64,000 nt of DNA from positions 36,140,216 through 36,204,215 of the forward strand of contig OX388352.1 in the NCBI GenBank assembly GCA_947579665.1. The letters are read 5' to 3'. Source of the stretch: Sympetrum striolatum (lineage: Eukaryota > Arthropoda > Insecta > Odonata > Libellulidae). Both the position numbers and the translations under genes were made by a program. The notes beneath the pieces were generated by a model, which saw nothing but the letters and a program-made list of their open reading frames with translations, searched no databases and was not told the DNA's origin. This document shows, one piece after another, positions 36,034 to 47,141 of the stretch (position 1 is the stretch's first letter; each line of letters starts with the position of its first letter).

Positions 36034-36396
36034 AATTTTTTCATGAAAACAATACTTTCTCTATACTTCGTATATGGAGAAAGTAAAAATGTTTAATAGA
36101 TGATTGTCAAAACATTTTATAGAATAACATCATAAATAATGTTGTTTAAGGTAAGGTGTGAAACATGACTTTCTTGGGGAACATGGTTGAAGGATCGGAG
36201 ACATCTGGAGGTTCTGTTAGTAGCGTCCCTGTTATCACGGCTGTCCCTTTCTCAACCATGGGGGTCTCTAGCCTTAATGAGTTCAAGCCGCGGCCAATTG
36301 TTTGGTATATGTCTCCTCCTTCCATTCCAAACATTCCATTTACTGGTGTTCCTGGTCTGAAGAAAATCCTACTTCGCAGAGTCATATGGGTCATTT
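36034..36396 (+). repeat. Right arm of the inverted repeat; piggyBac N-terminal piece
   Basis: Reverse complement of 11359-11722 with very few differences. Its plus strand encodes the decayed N-terminal part of the piggyBac transposase seen in copy A (open frame from 36165, with IPFTGVPGL). It stops abruptly at 36396. Confidence 0.85.
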
Positions 36397-36448
36397 TACT
36401 CGTAAATATTAATACATATACATTTTACTCGTATATATATATATATAT
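36397..36448. other. Remnants of satellite unit tail
   Basis: Two copies of TTTACTCGTA, the sequence that flanks the hairpin side of every satellite unit, followed by (TA)n. This suggests that further units once lay here, or that the array end was copied. Confidence 0.5.
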
Positions 36449-36929
36449 TGGATGGTTCAAAGACAGAAATGGCCTGTGCATCTGGAATAAAAACTACCCA
36501 AAACCTTCTCTCTAATGTAAAGCTACCTTAATATCATCAAGCTCTCGTTAGATAACAATGAGTCCTGGGATACTTCACACATTGTCTGAGGTGAACCTGT
36601 GAGTACACTGTAAGCTATTTTGTTCTTTGACTCATTACATCCTATTGTTCAGGACTTACATTTCAACCTCATCCATCTGGCGTCAATGGGAATTAAAATA
36701 CACTTTTGCTGGGTTCCTGGAAAAGTCGGAATCAGAGGGAATGAACTGGCTGATGCTGCAGTCAAGGAAACCCTTGGAAAAGCAACTATAGATGCACCAT
36801 ACTTGATTTTAAAAGAGTTCCTAAATGTCTTCCCACTTATCATTTTGAAACAATGGCTAGACTCATGGCTGACCATCCAAAATAATAAGTTGTACAAGAT
36901 AAAGACTGTTTCAGACCCTTGGTCTTCCA
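36449..36929 (+). pseudogene. LINE RNase H fragment, copy 1
   Basis: The frame from 36620 contains FCWVPGKVGIRGNELADAAVKET, the diagnostic C-terminal motif of LINE RNase H; an earlier LDGSKTEMACASG matches the usual start of the domain (xTDGSK with the aspartate). The fragment duplicates 39479-39966 and is cut at 36929, where a copia gag begins in the opposite orientation. There are stops between the two motifs, so it is dead. Confidence 0.75.
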
Positions 36930-37722
36930 AACTCATATCATTGCGCTGGGTGGTATCGTTACTTCCCTTATTCGGACATTCCGAGGATTTGTGCCCAGGC
37001 TGATGGCATCTGAAGCACTTGAACAGGAATTCCTTCTTCCCATACTTCACTTGAGCCTTGGAGTTGGGTTTCGACCGGGAATAGAATGTCGCCTCTTCAG
37101 GTTGAGCATCTGACTTTTTTCGTCCCCACTTTTGAAGTAACTTCCCCTTCACTAACTCGGAAGTTATCTCCAATCCTGAATTATCAAGAGCCATTATAAG
37201 TGGACTATAATCTGGAGTTAAACCACTTAACATTATTGAGGCAAGCCAATCATCAGTGACTTTCGCGTCTATATCCGCGAGTTGTTGTGAAAGCGTCATT
37301 ACCTTGGCTATATATTCTTCTATGTTTCGGAAGTTTTCCAGTCTACATTGCCATAGAGACCTCTGTAAACTAATTCGTCTGCCCCGTCATTTGTCCTCGT
37401 AGGCCTTTCGCAGATTTTCCCATGCTTCTCTCGCCGTAGCCACGTTCCACACATGAGCGTAGCAACTTGTATCAACCAGTAAACAAATTAATGCCTTTGC
37501 TTTCCAGTCCTTCCTTGTATCAACAGCTTTAGGTGTTCCATCCTCAGCACGCTCGGGCTCGATGCATTCCCACAAGTCCTGGTGTTCCAAATAGTTGCAT
37601 ACCAGGAACTTCCAATCTTGGTGATTCTGCATTCCGTTCAATTCTCCGAAAGCTCCTGCAGTTGAGTTACCCATAGAACATCTGCTTGCATCTTCAGCCA
37701 TCTTCGAAAATTTCGCCAACAC
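36930..37722 (-). pseudogene. Copia-type gag, truncated, one in-frame stop
   Basis: A single minus-strand frame starts at 37722, or more likely at the MAEDASRC methionine a few codons later. It shows the copia gag pattern: WKFLVCNYLEHQDLWECIE, then KDWKAKALICLLV, then TAREAWENLRKAYEDK. A TGA at 37387-37389 interrupts it, and it continues in the same frame with MLSGLTPDYSPLIMALDNSG. It ends with a CCHC zinc knuckle, CFRCHQPGHKSSEC. After the knuckle the sequence breaks off into LINE DNA. Gag would coat the element RNA; here it cannot be made whole. Confidence 0.85.
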
Positions 37723-37844
37723 GTGACTTGAATATCACAGATTTTCACCTAAAATTACTATCTTCTCAGCCCTTACAGAATAATATATTCTATCACCGAT
37801 AATTACCGATGCACTGAGCAATGATTCTGTTGAATTTTACGTAT

Positions 37845-37859
37845 CCTGGGCCCATAACC
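37845..37859 (-). promoter_or_regulatory. Copia primer binding site (initiator Met-tRNA type)
   Basis: On the minus strand GGTTATGGGCCCAGG directly follows the LTR, matching the initiator-methionine-tRNA half-site known from copia elements. Confidence 0.8.
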
Positions 37860-38065
37860 TGTTAGGATTGAGGTGGATCTTTCAGGAAGTTAGAGAGCGC
37901 ATGTCTACACAAACCAAACTCTTTATTATTAACAAATCATAAACGTAAAACAGAAGTACAACACAGTAGAGAACACGGAAACCAAGATGGCTGCCAAAAC
38001 AAATGAATCACTACTAAGCAGACAAACTATCAACCAAAGCACGAATTTAGATTACAAACCCAACA
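37860..38065 (-). mobile_element. Copia 5' LTR
   Basis: 206 bp on the minus strand, beginning TGTTGGGTTTG and ending CCTAACA, with an AATAAA signal about 60 bases before its end. It is followed by the primer binding site and gag in the correct order. No matching 3' LTR is in the window. Confidence 0.8.
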
Positions 38066-38089
38066 CTTCCGAAAGCCCTGGAATATGGC

Positions 38090-38133
38090 ACAATGAAGAA
38101 GGCCTAAGAGCTGGCTTTGGCCTTCTTCATTGT
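38090..38133. repeat. Perfect 15-bp inverted repeat (hairpin)
   Basis: ACAATGAAGAAGGCC and its exact reverse complement are separated by 14 bases. It lies just outside the copia LTR start. Confidence 0.9.
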
Positions 38134-38319
38134 TACATAGGTTAAAAATAAAATAAAAAGAGGTGTTTTGCTTGAAATAACTGATGTTGTATATCTATCC
38201 CATTTTAAGACCGATAATGGACTAAAAGTCTGATCTTTAAGATTGTAATTAAATCTTCACATTTTCTTGATTTCTCTAAATTAGGAATTCCATTTTCCAT
38301 TTGGTATGCTTATTAGAAG

Positions 38320-38820
38320 GAGCTTTCTCCTCTGTGTGTGGGCAATGTGCCCCCAAACTCTGATGATATGATATATTTAAAATTTTCTTTGTCTTGTTTT
38401 ATGAATGGAAATATTCAGCCTTTCCCTTGATAATGAAAAAAGAGCAGGAGTAATCCTTGCATAACATAAATACATCTATACTAATTGACAATAAAATTCT
38501 CTCTGTACCAATATATATTTTAAGTAATAGAACCAATAATTCCATTTTTATTACTGGGTGCCCCAGGTTGGGTATTTGAACTTCCATTATATAAGTTTAA
38601 ATATATCAAGATAATCTTAATATCATCTAAAATAGTTCTTCTGACTTGCTGATGGATTTAAGGAAAAGTTAAGGTTTCTACAGTCCACCATTTCATTAAA
38701 TTCTTACAATATTTTACTGAAGCGATAAGAGTAACCACCATGTTTGTTATGTACACCAAACGGTAAAAAAATACCACCTTCGAGAAGAGAATAGTGACTC
38801 TTTGAGATTCTCTGTTTTGA
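38320..38820. repeat. Dispersed repeat, copy 2 (partner at 2958-3545)
   Basis: Direct-orientation match to 2958-3545, without the local 87-bp tandem duplication seen there. Confidence 0.75.
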
Positions 38821-38975
38821 GAACTCCCACCTAACTATAAGACACCTTCTGACTGATTATACCAAATACTAATGCATTAGAAATGGAGATTTCGAACATC
38901 AGCTCAGGGACCTTCTGGAAGGTAACCAAATTAAAGTAGACTTTTTCATTAAATTCCTAACTGAAGCAAAATTAA
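38820..38975. repeat. Fragment of the RNase H LINE 3' region
   Basis: Matches 40078-40232 almost perfectly. It lies just before the RTE-like insertion, so it is separated from the rest of its own element. Confidence 0.75.
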
Positions 38976-39479
38976 TTAGGAACTCGCACATTCTGAAGTC
39001 AAGAATGCCAATGGTTTTGAAGAGGAAGGTCTTCAACCAATGCATTTTACCTGTCCTGACCTATGGAAGTGAAACTTGGGTGTTAAATGCTGCAATAACC
39101 CAGAGACTTCAGACAACGCAAAGGAGCATGGAGCACTGCATGCTGGGAATCACAAGAAGAGACAGGAAACGAAACCCTCGGGTGAGAATGATGACTGGAG
39201 TTACAGACATAATAGATAAGGTAAGATCACTGAAATGGAGGTGGGCCGGCCATATTGCAAGAAGAAACGACAACCGATTGACATCTGCCGTTCTCAGCTG
39301 GATACCAAGAGATGTGAAGAGACCAAGAAGACGACCTATGGACAGGTGGAACAGAGACATCATCAAGTACTTAAATGTAACGTGGCAACGAGAAGCTCAG
39401 GACAGAGAAAATTAGAAAGTACTTGGGGAGGCCTACATCCGACTTCGGATTGAAAATGGCTGATGATGATGATGATGAT
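38976..39479 (+). pseudogene. RTE-like LINE, 3' end of the reverse transcriptase ORF
   Basis: An open frame (39005-39415) shows the C-terminal signature common to arthropod RTE/BovB-like LINEs: LKRKVFNQCILPVLTYGSETW, then MLGITRRDR, then GVTDIIDKVRSLKWRWAGHIAR, then RRRPMDRW. The coding part ends shortly before a (TGA)n-type simple repeat tail at 39460-39479, as is typical for RTE elements. The 5' part, including the reverse transcriptase core, is absent, consistent with 5' truncation during insertion. No clean target-site duplication was found. Confidence 0.8.
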
Positions 39480-40232
39480 ATATATTGGATGGTTCAAAGA
39501 CAGAAATGGCCTGTGCATCTGCAATAAAAACTACCCAAAACCTTCTCTCCAATGTAAAGCTACCTTAATATCATCAAGCTCTCGTTAGATAACAATGAGT
39601 CCTGGGATACTTCACACATTGTCTGAGGTGAACCTGTGAGTACACTGTAAGCTATTTTGTTCTTTGACTCATTACATCCTATTGTTCAGGACTTACATTT
39701 CAACCTCATCCATCTGGCGTCAATGGGAATTAAAATACACTTTTGCTGGGTTCCTGGAAAAGTCGGAATCAGAGGGAATGAACTGGCTGATGCTGCAGCC
39801 AAGGAAACCCTTGGAAAAGCACCTATAGATGCACCATACTTGATTTTAAAAGAGTTCCTAAATGTGTTCCCACTCATCATTTTGAAACAATGGCTGGACT
39901 CATGGCTGACCATCCAAAATAATAAGTTGTACAAGATAAAGACTGTTTGAGACCCTTGGTCTTCCCTTATCAGAAATAAAAAACAAGAGTTTTAGTGATC
40001 ACATGCTTGAGTATAGAGCATTCTGCACCGACAGCTCTTCAGGCAAGAGAAGATTCTGAAATATTGGGGTCATTGCAACTCCCACCTAACTATAAGACAC
40101 CTTCTAACTGATTATACCAAATACTAATGCATTAGAAATGGAGATTTCCAACATCAGCTCAGGGACCTTCTGGAAGGTAACCAAATTAAAGTAGACTTTT
40201 TCATTAAATTCCTAACTGAAGCAAAATTAATT
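39480..40232 (+). pseudogene. LINE RNase H fragment, copy 2 (longer)
   Basis: Contains the same RNase H motifs as 36449-36929 (frame from 39657: FCWVPGKVGIRGNELADAAAKET) but continues past 39966 into the region duplicated at 38820-38975. Stops in between mark it as dead. Confidence 0.75.
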
Positions 40233-40680
40233 CATCAGGAAGAAAAAATATAAAATTTTATGATGTTAAAACCTAGAATATAAGCATTAATAAAAATATT
40301 CTGAAATATAAATTTTTCTTAATTTAAAACTACCTCGTACATATATCAACTGAGCATACGGTGAAACCTGACCTTTAATGTTGATGGACATAATTAACCT
40401 TACCTGTATAACTTTTTCAATCCCATTCCTGAGGATGTCCATTGTGTTCTTTTAACTATAGATATCCATTTCTTGTCCATTACTATCCTATTGATCAATC
40501 TAAGTTCCATATGGTAAGGTTAACAGGAAGGGATCTTTCTTTACAAAGAAACCAGTAAAATAAATATTTTCCATGACCATTTATAATAAATAGGAAATGT
40601 TGGATTTCTCCGCCTTTAAGTGGGCCTCCACCAGTTATTTGCGTGTGGGCCCGCGCACCCCTTGATCCACCCCTGTTTAA
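40233..40680. other. AT-rich DNA with a GC-rich transposon-like end
   Basis: No gene recognised. GTGGGCCCGCGCACCCC near 40645 is unlike its surroundings and may be the end of an old element bordering copy B. Confidence 0.35.
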
Positions 40681-43600
40681 GTTACTGCATATTTATCGAG
40701 ATATAACACTTTTTTGGGAATTAAGGACTGTAATTCACTCTGAATTTTATACTCATATATTAAATTTTATTTCAGCTTAAATAAAACAAAAACAATCTTT
40801 CATTTTCAATTCAGTTTTAACCCATTTCTAGGTGTACTACACTATTTTATTTGAAAATGTCTCTTCTCCTGAAAACAACTTTTGGCAATAGTTTTCCAAA
40901 ACAGCTGATCAACACTCATAAGTTAACTAATCTTCAGAGCCAAACATCGCATTTTCCAATTAATTACAAAAAATAATTTTAATGATTAAGTATCTAATTA
41001 TTCCTTTATATTGTGGACTCAAAAGGTATAGAGAAGGGTAAATTTGACTTCCTAATTACATATTAACAACCAATCAGGAGCATGGCAAAAAAGGCACAAG
41101 CATGTTACTATATGAAATCATTATTTGGCAGGAAGAGAAGTTAAAAATAGATTTTTACCTCTACAAATCACATTTTACTAAGCAAATGGTAATAATAGAA
41201 TAGCTATTGCAGTATTTGGCACTTGTTCTACAGAGTGGGTTGTATCATGACCATCCCTTGTCTTTTAAGTTTGAATGTACTCTTTATAATAATGGTCTGA
41301 GCTATATAGAAAAATGGGTGTTATTCACCTAACAACACAGTAATTTGAAGCAACAGGATACTTTGTTAAACACAGAGAATCTTATTTCAACAGAACATAA
41401 ATATTCCACAGCATCATGTTAACATAGCAGTGATTCTGAGAAAGAAAAAAAAACTAAACATATTTACAAACCAGTTTACTAATAATGGAAGGGATCAGCT
41501 TGCTAAAGAAGAGGAAATAATATATTGTGCATTTCTTGCATGACATAAATTTCTTATGCAAGAAGAGAAAATCTATAAATATAAAGTTAAAATTAAGATC
41601 AAACAAAGAATACTACAGAATAATAATCATAACTTTTATAACACTTCTCTTCCCCTGACCTCACAAAAATCACAGGGTAAGATAACAAGGCATTCCTGTT
41701 AATAAATTTCACTCCTAGTCCCACAGACTATACAAAAATATGCTTACAACATGGAAACATAACATTGGTAAATGGTATATATATGATCTCGATATGGAAT
41801 ATCCAGGTAAAATTTGTAATTTCACAGAGACTGACTGGCCTTTCAAACAATTTCCTTTAATTGACTCAAAATTATATTTAACATTTAAGTGCGTCAAGGG
41901 AAAATGTTTTTATTCCACTTTAATTGACAAATATCCATGAAAAAAATAAAAGTCTGAAATTTCGTAATTTTTTTATTTCTACTACTTTGTATGATAGTAA
42001 TTAATAATCTATGTAAGCTATTTTGGCTCATGAAATATTTTTTATAACAATTAATTTGCATATTTCCTTTGGGATATGCAACCACATATTCCATATAGAA
42101 AAAGGAATATTTCATTTCATAATTGACTTCCTTACAAACAGCCTGATAGATTGTTACAGATTATTTTTAAATTCTCGGGATAATAACCGAAAAAGTGCAA
42201 TGCCAACAATTTGAAATACCTACCTTCTTTTACACTAGCATTCCAATCTCCCATTACTATTTTGCAACACTCTGCCTTCCTCCTTCATTATTTCTTCCTC
42301 ATTTTCATACACTTCTTATATCTCAGCATCTTCGTGTTCGAATTCAGAATCTAGGTTCGGACCAAGATCATTCAGATATATATCCATAAGAAATACATGT
42401 AAACTTCACTTACCTTAATTGTAGGGATTGTTTCTTTTATAGAATCGAATGACAAGGAATAATCATACAGAATCGAAGCAAACAGCAATATTTTTGTAAT
42501 AAATAAATATAACTCTTGAAAAGAATGCATAAAAAAATGACAACATCACAAAGTAGTGATCCCAGAATTACATTTATTTATGATTACTTTTCTCATTTAA
42601 AAATCAAGCCTTAATTGCTCCTATATTTAATTTTTCGAGATCGTATTATACAATTCGTCCTTATGCATTATAGTGAAGCATTAATTCTAAGAAACAAAGA
42701 TATAGGTAGCTAAAGATAATTATGAAAAATAACCATCCCGCATCAGTTAGGTCGTCCAAGCTTCCTGCAAAAAGGTAATAAAATATCTATAGCGATAAAA
42801 TTTCCGTAAATCAATTTCATTCTGATTATTACTATTACGCTACGTACCTGTATACATATCTCTAAACTTTTCTAACATGTCTTATGCGAAGACTTATGAT
42901 CCTTTGCTCGGTAACAAACTATTTGCTGAAAATATACGAACAAAATTCTTTAATACACATCCTCGTGAAAGAAAATATAAAATAGTGGAAAATTCATGCA
43001 CGAATGGATGTACTTGGATATGAGTATATATACATTAGTATGGCAAAATTTAAAACGAAAGTTCGAACCTTTGTTCAGGACGGTTATCCCTTTAATGAGA
43101 AGCTAGATGGCGGTAATGAATAGAGGAGGGGGAAATACCCGGATAAACGATCATAAGGCTCAAGTCAAGTTAAACACTCTCTTCTATATAGAAGGAGCTT
43201 TGGTCAACGACTTATTAATGCTATTATATAATGTTGTTAAACTTTCAATCATCGTTATCTTTTTTAAATTCACTTACGTTTTGCAACATAGCATATTAAC
43301 ACAAATTTTCGTACGCTAAACTTATAAATTGACGTTTTATATTTGAAATATCTTCTGAAATTCCTACATCATATTGAAAATCTGACAATCGTCTTCATCG
43401 TATTTAAAGTAATTTTCACCGAATCAGAGTTGATTAAATTGTAATATTTATATGATTAACATTCGTAGTCCATAGAAGTTATATTTTGATTTTTATGGTA
43501 CTTCAATGCCACCATGTTTTCTGTCATAAAATAATTGAAAGATTTTATGAATTTAGAAGGATACGTAAAGACGAAATAATTTAGCTTGAAAATACAATTT

Positions 43601-46240
43601 AACTACATTTATCAATCATTTAGAGAAAATTTCATACGATTATATTTAGCACTCTCATTTTGACTTAGGTTGGAATTTCGTTTATCCGTGGATGTTTTTC
43701 GTCAAGCCCTTTACGCTGCTTTCTTTAGAATGATAGCCGTAAAAGTAAAACTTTTGATACACAGTACAATGCACCACCTAAAAAGTGTGTCTCCTGATAA
43801 AGTCTTCATTCAGATACATTCAATTCGAAATTGATTTTTTTCCGAAAGGAAGGGAAACGAACAGCCCTTATTGCGAAAAGGTTTCATTCTTTATCATATA
43901 TTTACACCCTCAATGTAAGACATTAATTCCTTCTTTTCATCTGGTCATTTTCTTTTTGCGGTTTACGTGTCATAAACTTTCTCACAAACAGCACCACTTC
44001 AGAAATTGTACGCCATATTCCTAGTAAAGTTCGTATATCTACATTACTTTCCGTAAGATATGAAAATCGCACAAGTAATATCTTTAATTTCTGATGTTAA
44101 TAATCAATATAAATTATCATAAAAACTAGAATAGCTATTACGCAAAAGTTACTCAAATTGAAGGGGAGAACGGAGATGTCACCATTTTTTTATGCCTCTC
44201 TAATGGCAAACACGTCACCTCTTCTGCAATCTGTGCTTCTTCCCTGAATCAGAGAATGGGGTCGGATTAGGAAAATGAATTTTTTGCAGTTGTTGAGCCA
44301 CTGATGGTGGCTTGTTTTCTCTGAGCAATGATTTTATTGCATTATGTCAGAATTCTAACAAAGTTCTCTTTTCTCCACTGTACTTATTACAGAGAAAAAA
44401 TCTATTTAACAGCATAACTTGGAAGACGTGAATTCCTAATTTTTTGTACCACTTGAGGGAACGATGCTCATATGCATAGTAAGACATCAATAGATCAAAG
44501 TGGTCAATACCTTCCATTGAATTATTGTATTCAACTATCGCTTTAGGTTTTTTCGCACCCGGTTTGTTTGGGACCTCAACCATATCCAGGCCAAACTCGG
44601 TGCTCAGCAATAGCACTTCACGTTTATCTTGCCATTCCAAGACGCACACCCCTCCATCGGACCATCTGGAAATCACTCCTCATCTTTTTAGTTTCTTTTG
44701 CACAACTTCTGACGGATTGTTCTACCCGTTTACCCTTAGTTTCCCCGTAGTGCGTGTTTTCCCCTGCAGAAGTTGAGTGGACAAATCAACAGAACTATAT
44801 GGAACTAACTATGAAAACAGAATGGCCCCTATTTAAAATTAATTCAATAAATGATTTGCGACTTTTCCACTGTGTCCGGCAAATGACCCATTGGAGTCTG
44901 CGAAGTAGGATTTTTTCAGACCAGGAACACCAGTAAACGGAAAGTTTGGAATAGAAGGAGGAGCCATATTCCAAACAATTGGCCGCGACTCGAGCTCAGC
45001 AAGTTCCATGACTTCTTGTAGCGCCCAGGGAAGGGACAGCCGCGATAGCAGGGACGCAACTAACTGGACCTCCAGAAGTATGCGATCCTTCATTCTGCCC
45101 TTCCGATTCGTCTACATCATCAAGTTCTTCATCAGAAGAAAATGCTTGAAGAACATTTCGATATCAGAATCCGAAAGTTCCATGATTTTTCCCTTGGGCT
45201 TCTGCTGAGGAATATCTAAATACAAATTTTACAAAAAAGTTATAAATAAAACAAATGTATGTGAACGCAATTTTTTTAAAGTATGTACATACATTAGGAG
45301 AAATAATTATCTTGAGGAGTAGCAGTTACTTGCTTCCCAGAATGTTTCCTTTCATCCTTACCATCTTCCTCCTAAAAATAAAATCAGATATATTATTAGT
45401 ATTATAAATATATTCCATAAGAAAAGAATCCTCAAATTTTTTTAAATATAAATAAAACTAACCTGACGATAATGCAAATGGACTTGCCACTATCTCTTGG
45501 GAATGCTCTGAGCTCTAAACGCTCATCATCTCTCACAGGATAGAAATGCAGACGATGAGCTTTTAGCTCGAAACCGGTTGCATAATTAAGTTTTGTTTTG
45601 TGGAATTTTGAAAGTTAATTTAATATGATCTCAATTACGTAGTTCCACCAAGTTCCAAGTTTCCACCTTCGATTAAATCTATTCTCAATCCTTGTTTTGA
45701 GTGATAAGAGAATTTTAAGTTCGTCTCATTGCAAGGTCAGATCTACCATGGGTGATTGTCTAGGGCCCGGGAGAGACGGAGCGGCCGGTCCAAATATCCG
45801 GGGCCCTGAATGAAGGTTTGCTCTTAAAATTTAGCCGGTTAACTTTGAAAAAAAAAGTCCGGAAAATGGGAAAGTACTGGCACCCAGAATTCCAATCAAG
45901 GCTACGATTGTCTGAAGCACTTTAGTTTTTCTTCAACGGAAACAAACTTTGATATGTGAGAAAGCCCAAAAAAAGCATTAACTATAAAAATAATGGTCAT
46001 GCAAATTTCATCTTAACTGTCAAAGGAGGACCGTAGATTTAACAAGTCTGACAGGACCTTGGCACGAGCTTGGATCTTCCACTTACTGGTCATTTTCTCT
46101 AACTATTAATCTATCTTACCATGCCGTTCTGTATTCTCTTGGTGCACACCTTCACCAGCAAAGTCATATTTCACACTTTACCTTAAACTACATTATTTAT
46201 GAAGTTTATCTATTAAATGTTTTGTTAATCATCTATTAAA
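40680..46240. repeat. Composite repeat block, copy B
   Basis: 40683-42176 aligns with 4590-6090, 42176-44170 with 7299-9350, and 44170-45100 with the piggyBac remnant. A piece at 46155-46240 matches the flank at 11590-11665. The pogo section is absent. Between 45100 and 46155 it has the piggyBac N-terminus and extra sequence not present in copy A. Confidence 0.7.
44170..45210 (-). pseudogene. piggyBac transposase, internally deleted copy B
   Basis: It has the same internal deletion as copy A: IPNFPFTGVPGLKK-like sequence leads straight into GHSGKVANHLLN, without the first catalytic aspartate. It keeps the third-aspartate region (EYNNSMEGIDHFDLL, near 44500) and a longer N-terminus: from about 45190 leftward, acidic residues SSDEELDDVDESEGQNEG, typical of piggyBac N-termini, in a shifted frame. 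Frameshifts occur between the parts. Confidence 0.82.
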
Positions 46241-47141
46241 CAATTTTCTAAAATTTTCTTTTCAAGAATTGTTTAAATTGAGTTAAACATTCTGGTAAAA
46301 AACTGATACTTTTTTCATTTGTGATGTGCCTGGGATTTAAATTTTGTTGAATGAGTCAACTCTCTGATTAGGGATACAAACAATTGAATTACTTATATTC
46401 TTGCTCCCTCACTTCTTTTATTACATAATAAACCTCATTATCTAAATATCTTCAGGCCTGAAGATGTAACCAGTGGCCTTTCTATTATTATTATTATAAA
46501 TATTATATTTTTACTTTATTTAGTATGGCTCCCTTAAAAAAAAGATCATATCAGATTCATGTATGTTGTTCTTTTTAATAAATAATATATTGTTAGGGCA
46601 AAGCTTCACTTCAAGAAACATCTTGAGACGTCACAAAATTCCATTTAGAAAGTGCAGACACGTTTAAATGACAATATAAATAAAAGGGGAAAGAATAAGT
46701 CTCCATCAACATCCAGCTTTGACCTTGAAGGCATATGTAATTCAATCATCAATGATTAATAACTTTTCCTTTGAATGAAGTTTGTAATTTTCAATAACTT
46801 CAAATAAAATTTTGATATCCATGCCATATTATTTGATATTATTTTCACATAAAACTAATTCACTTAAACCTTTAAAATCTCGGCACAAGATGTGATTCCG
46901 AGTGATTCGAAAAAAAAGGAATACCTTGAATAATGATGCAGCAATACCACATTTCTGTAAAGTTTTCAACATAATGCCATCTACATTACATATCCTACTT
47001 CTTAGAGTATTTGAAATATATTACTTATTATTTTAAGTTAACATAAATTTTCAATATTTGTAATATTCTTTGTTATCATAAATCTCATGAATTGGGTCAC
47101 TCAGAGATGAAATGTGAGGTCCATGCCTTCTGTGCATCCCA
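45211..47141. other. Intron-like and unassigned DNA
   Basis: On the minus strand a possible small exon (EEDGKDERKHSGKQVTATPQ, about 45300-45375) follows a good 3' splice site (TTTTTAG), and another acceptor (TTCCTCAG) precedes the piggyBac N-terminus near 45210, so the ancestral gene may have had introns. A GC-rich patch near 45760-45810 (GGGCCCGGGAGAGACGG) looks like a transposon end. The rest is AT-rich with nothing recognised. Confidence 0.35.
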
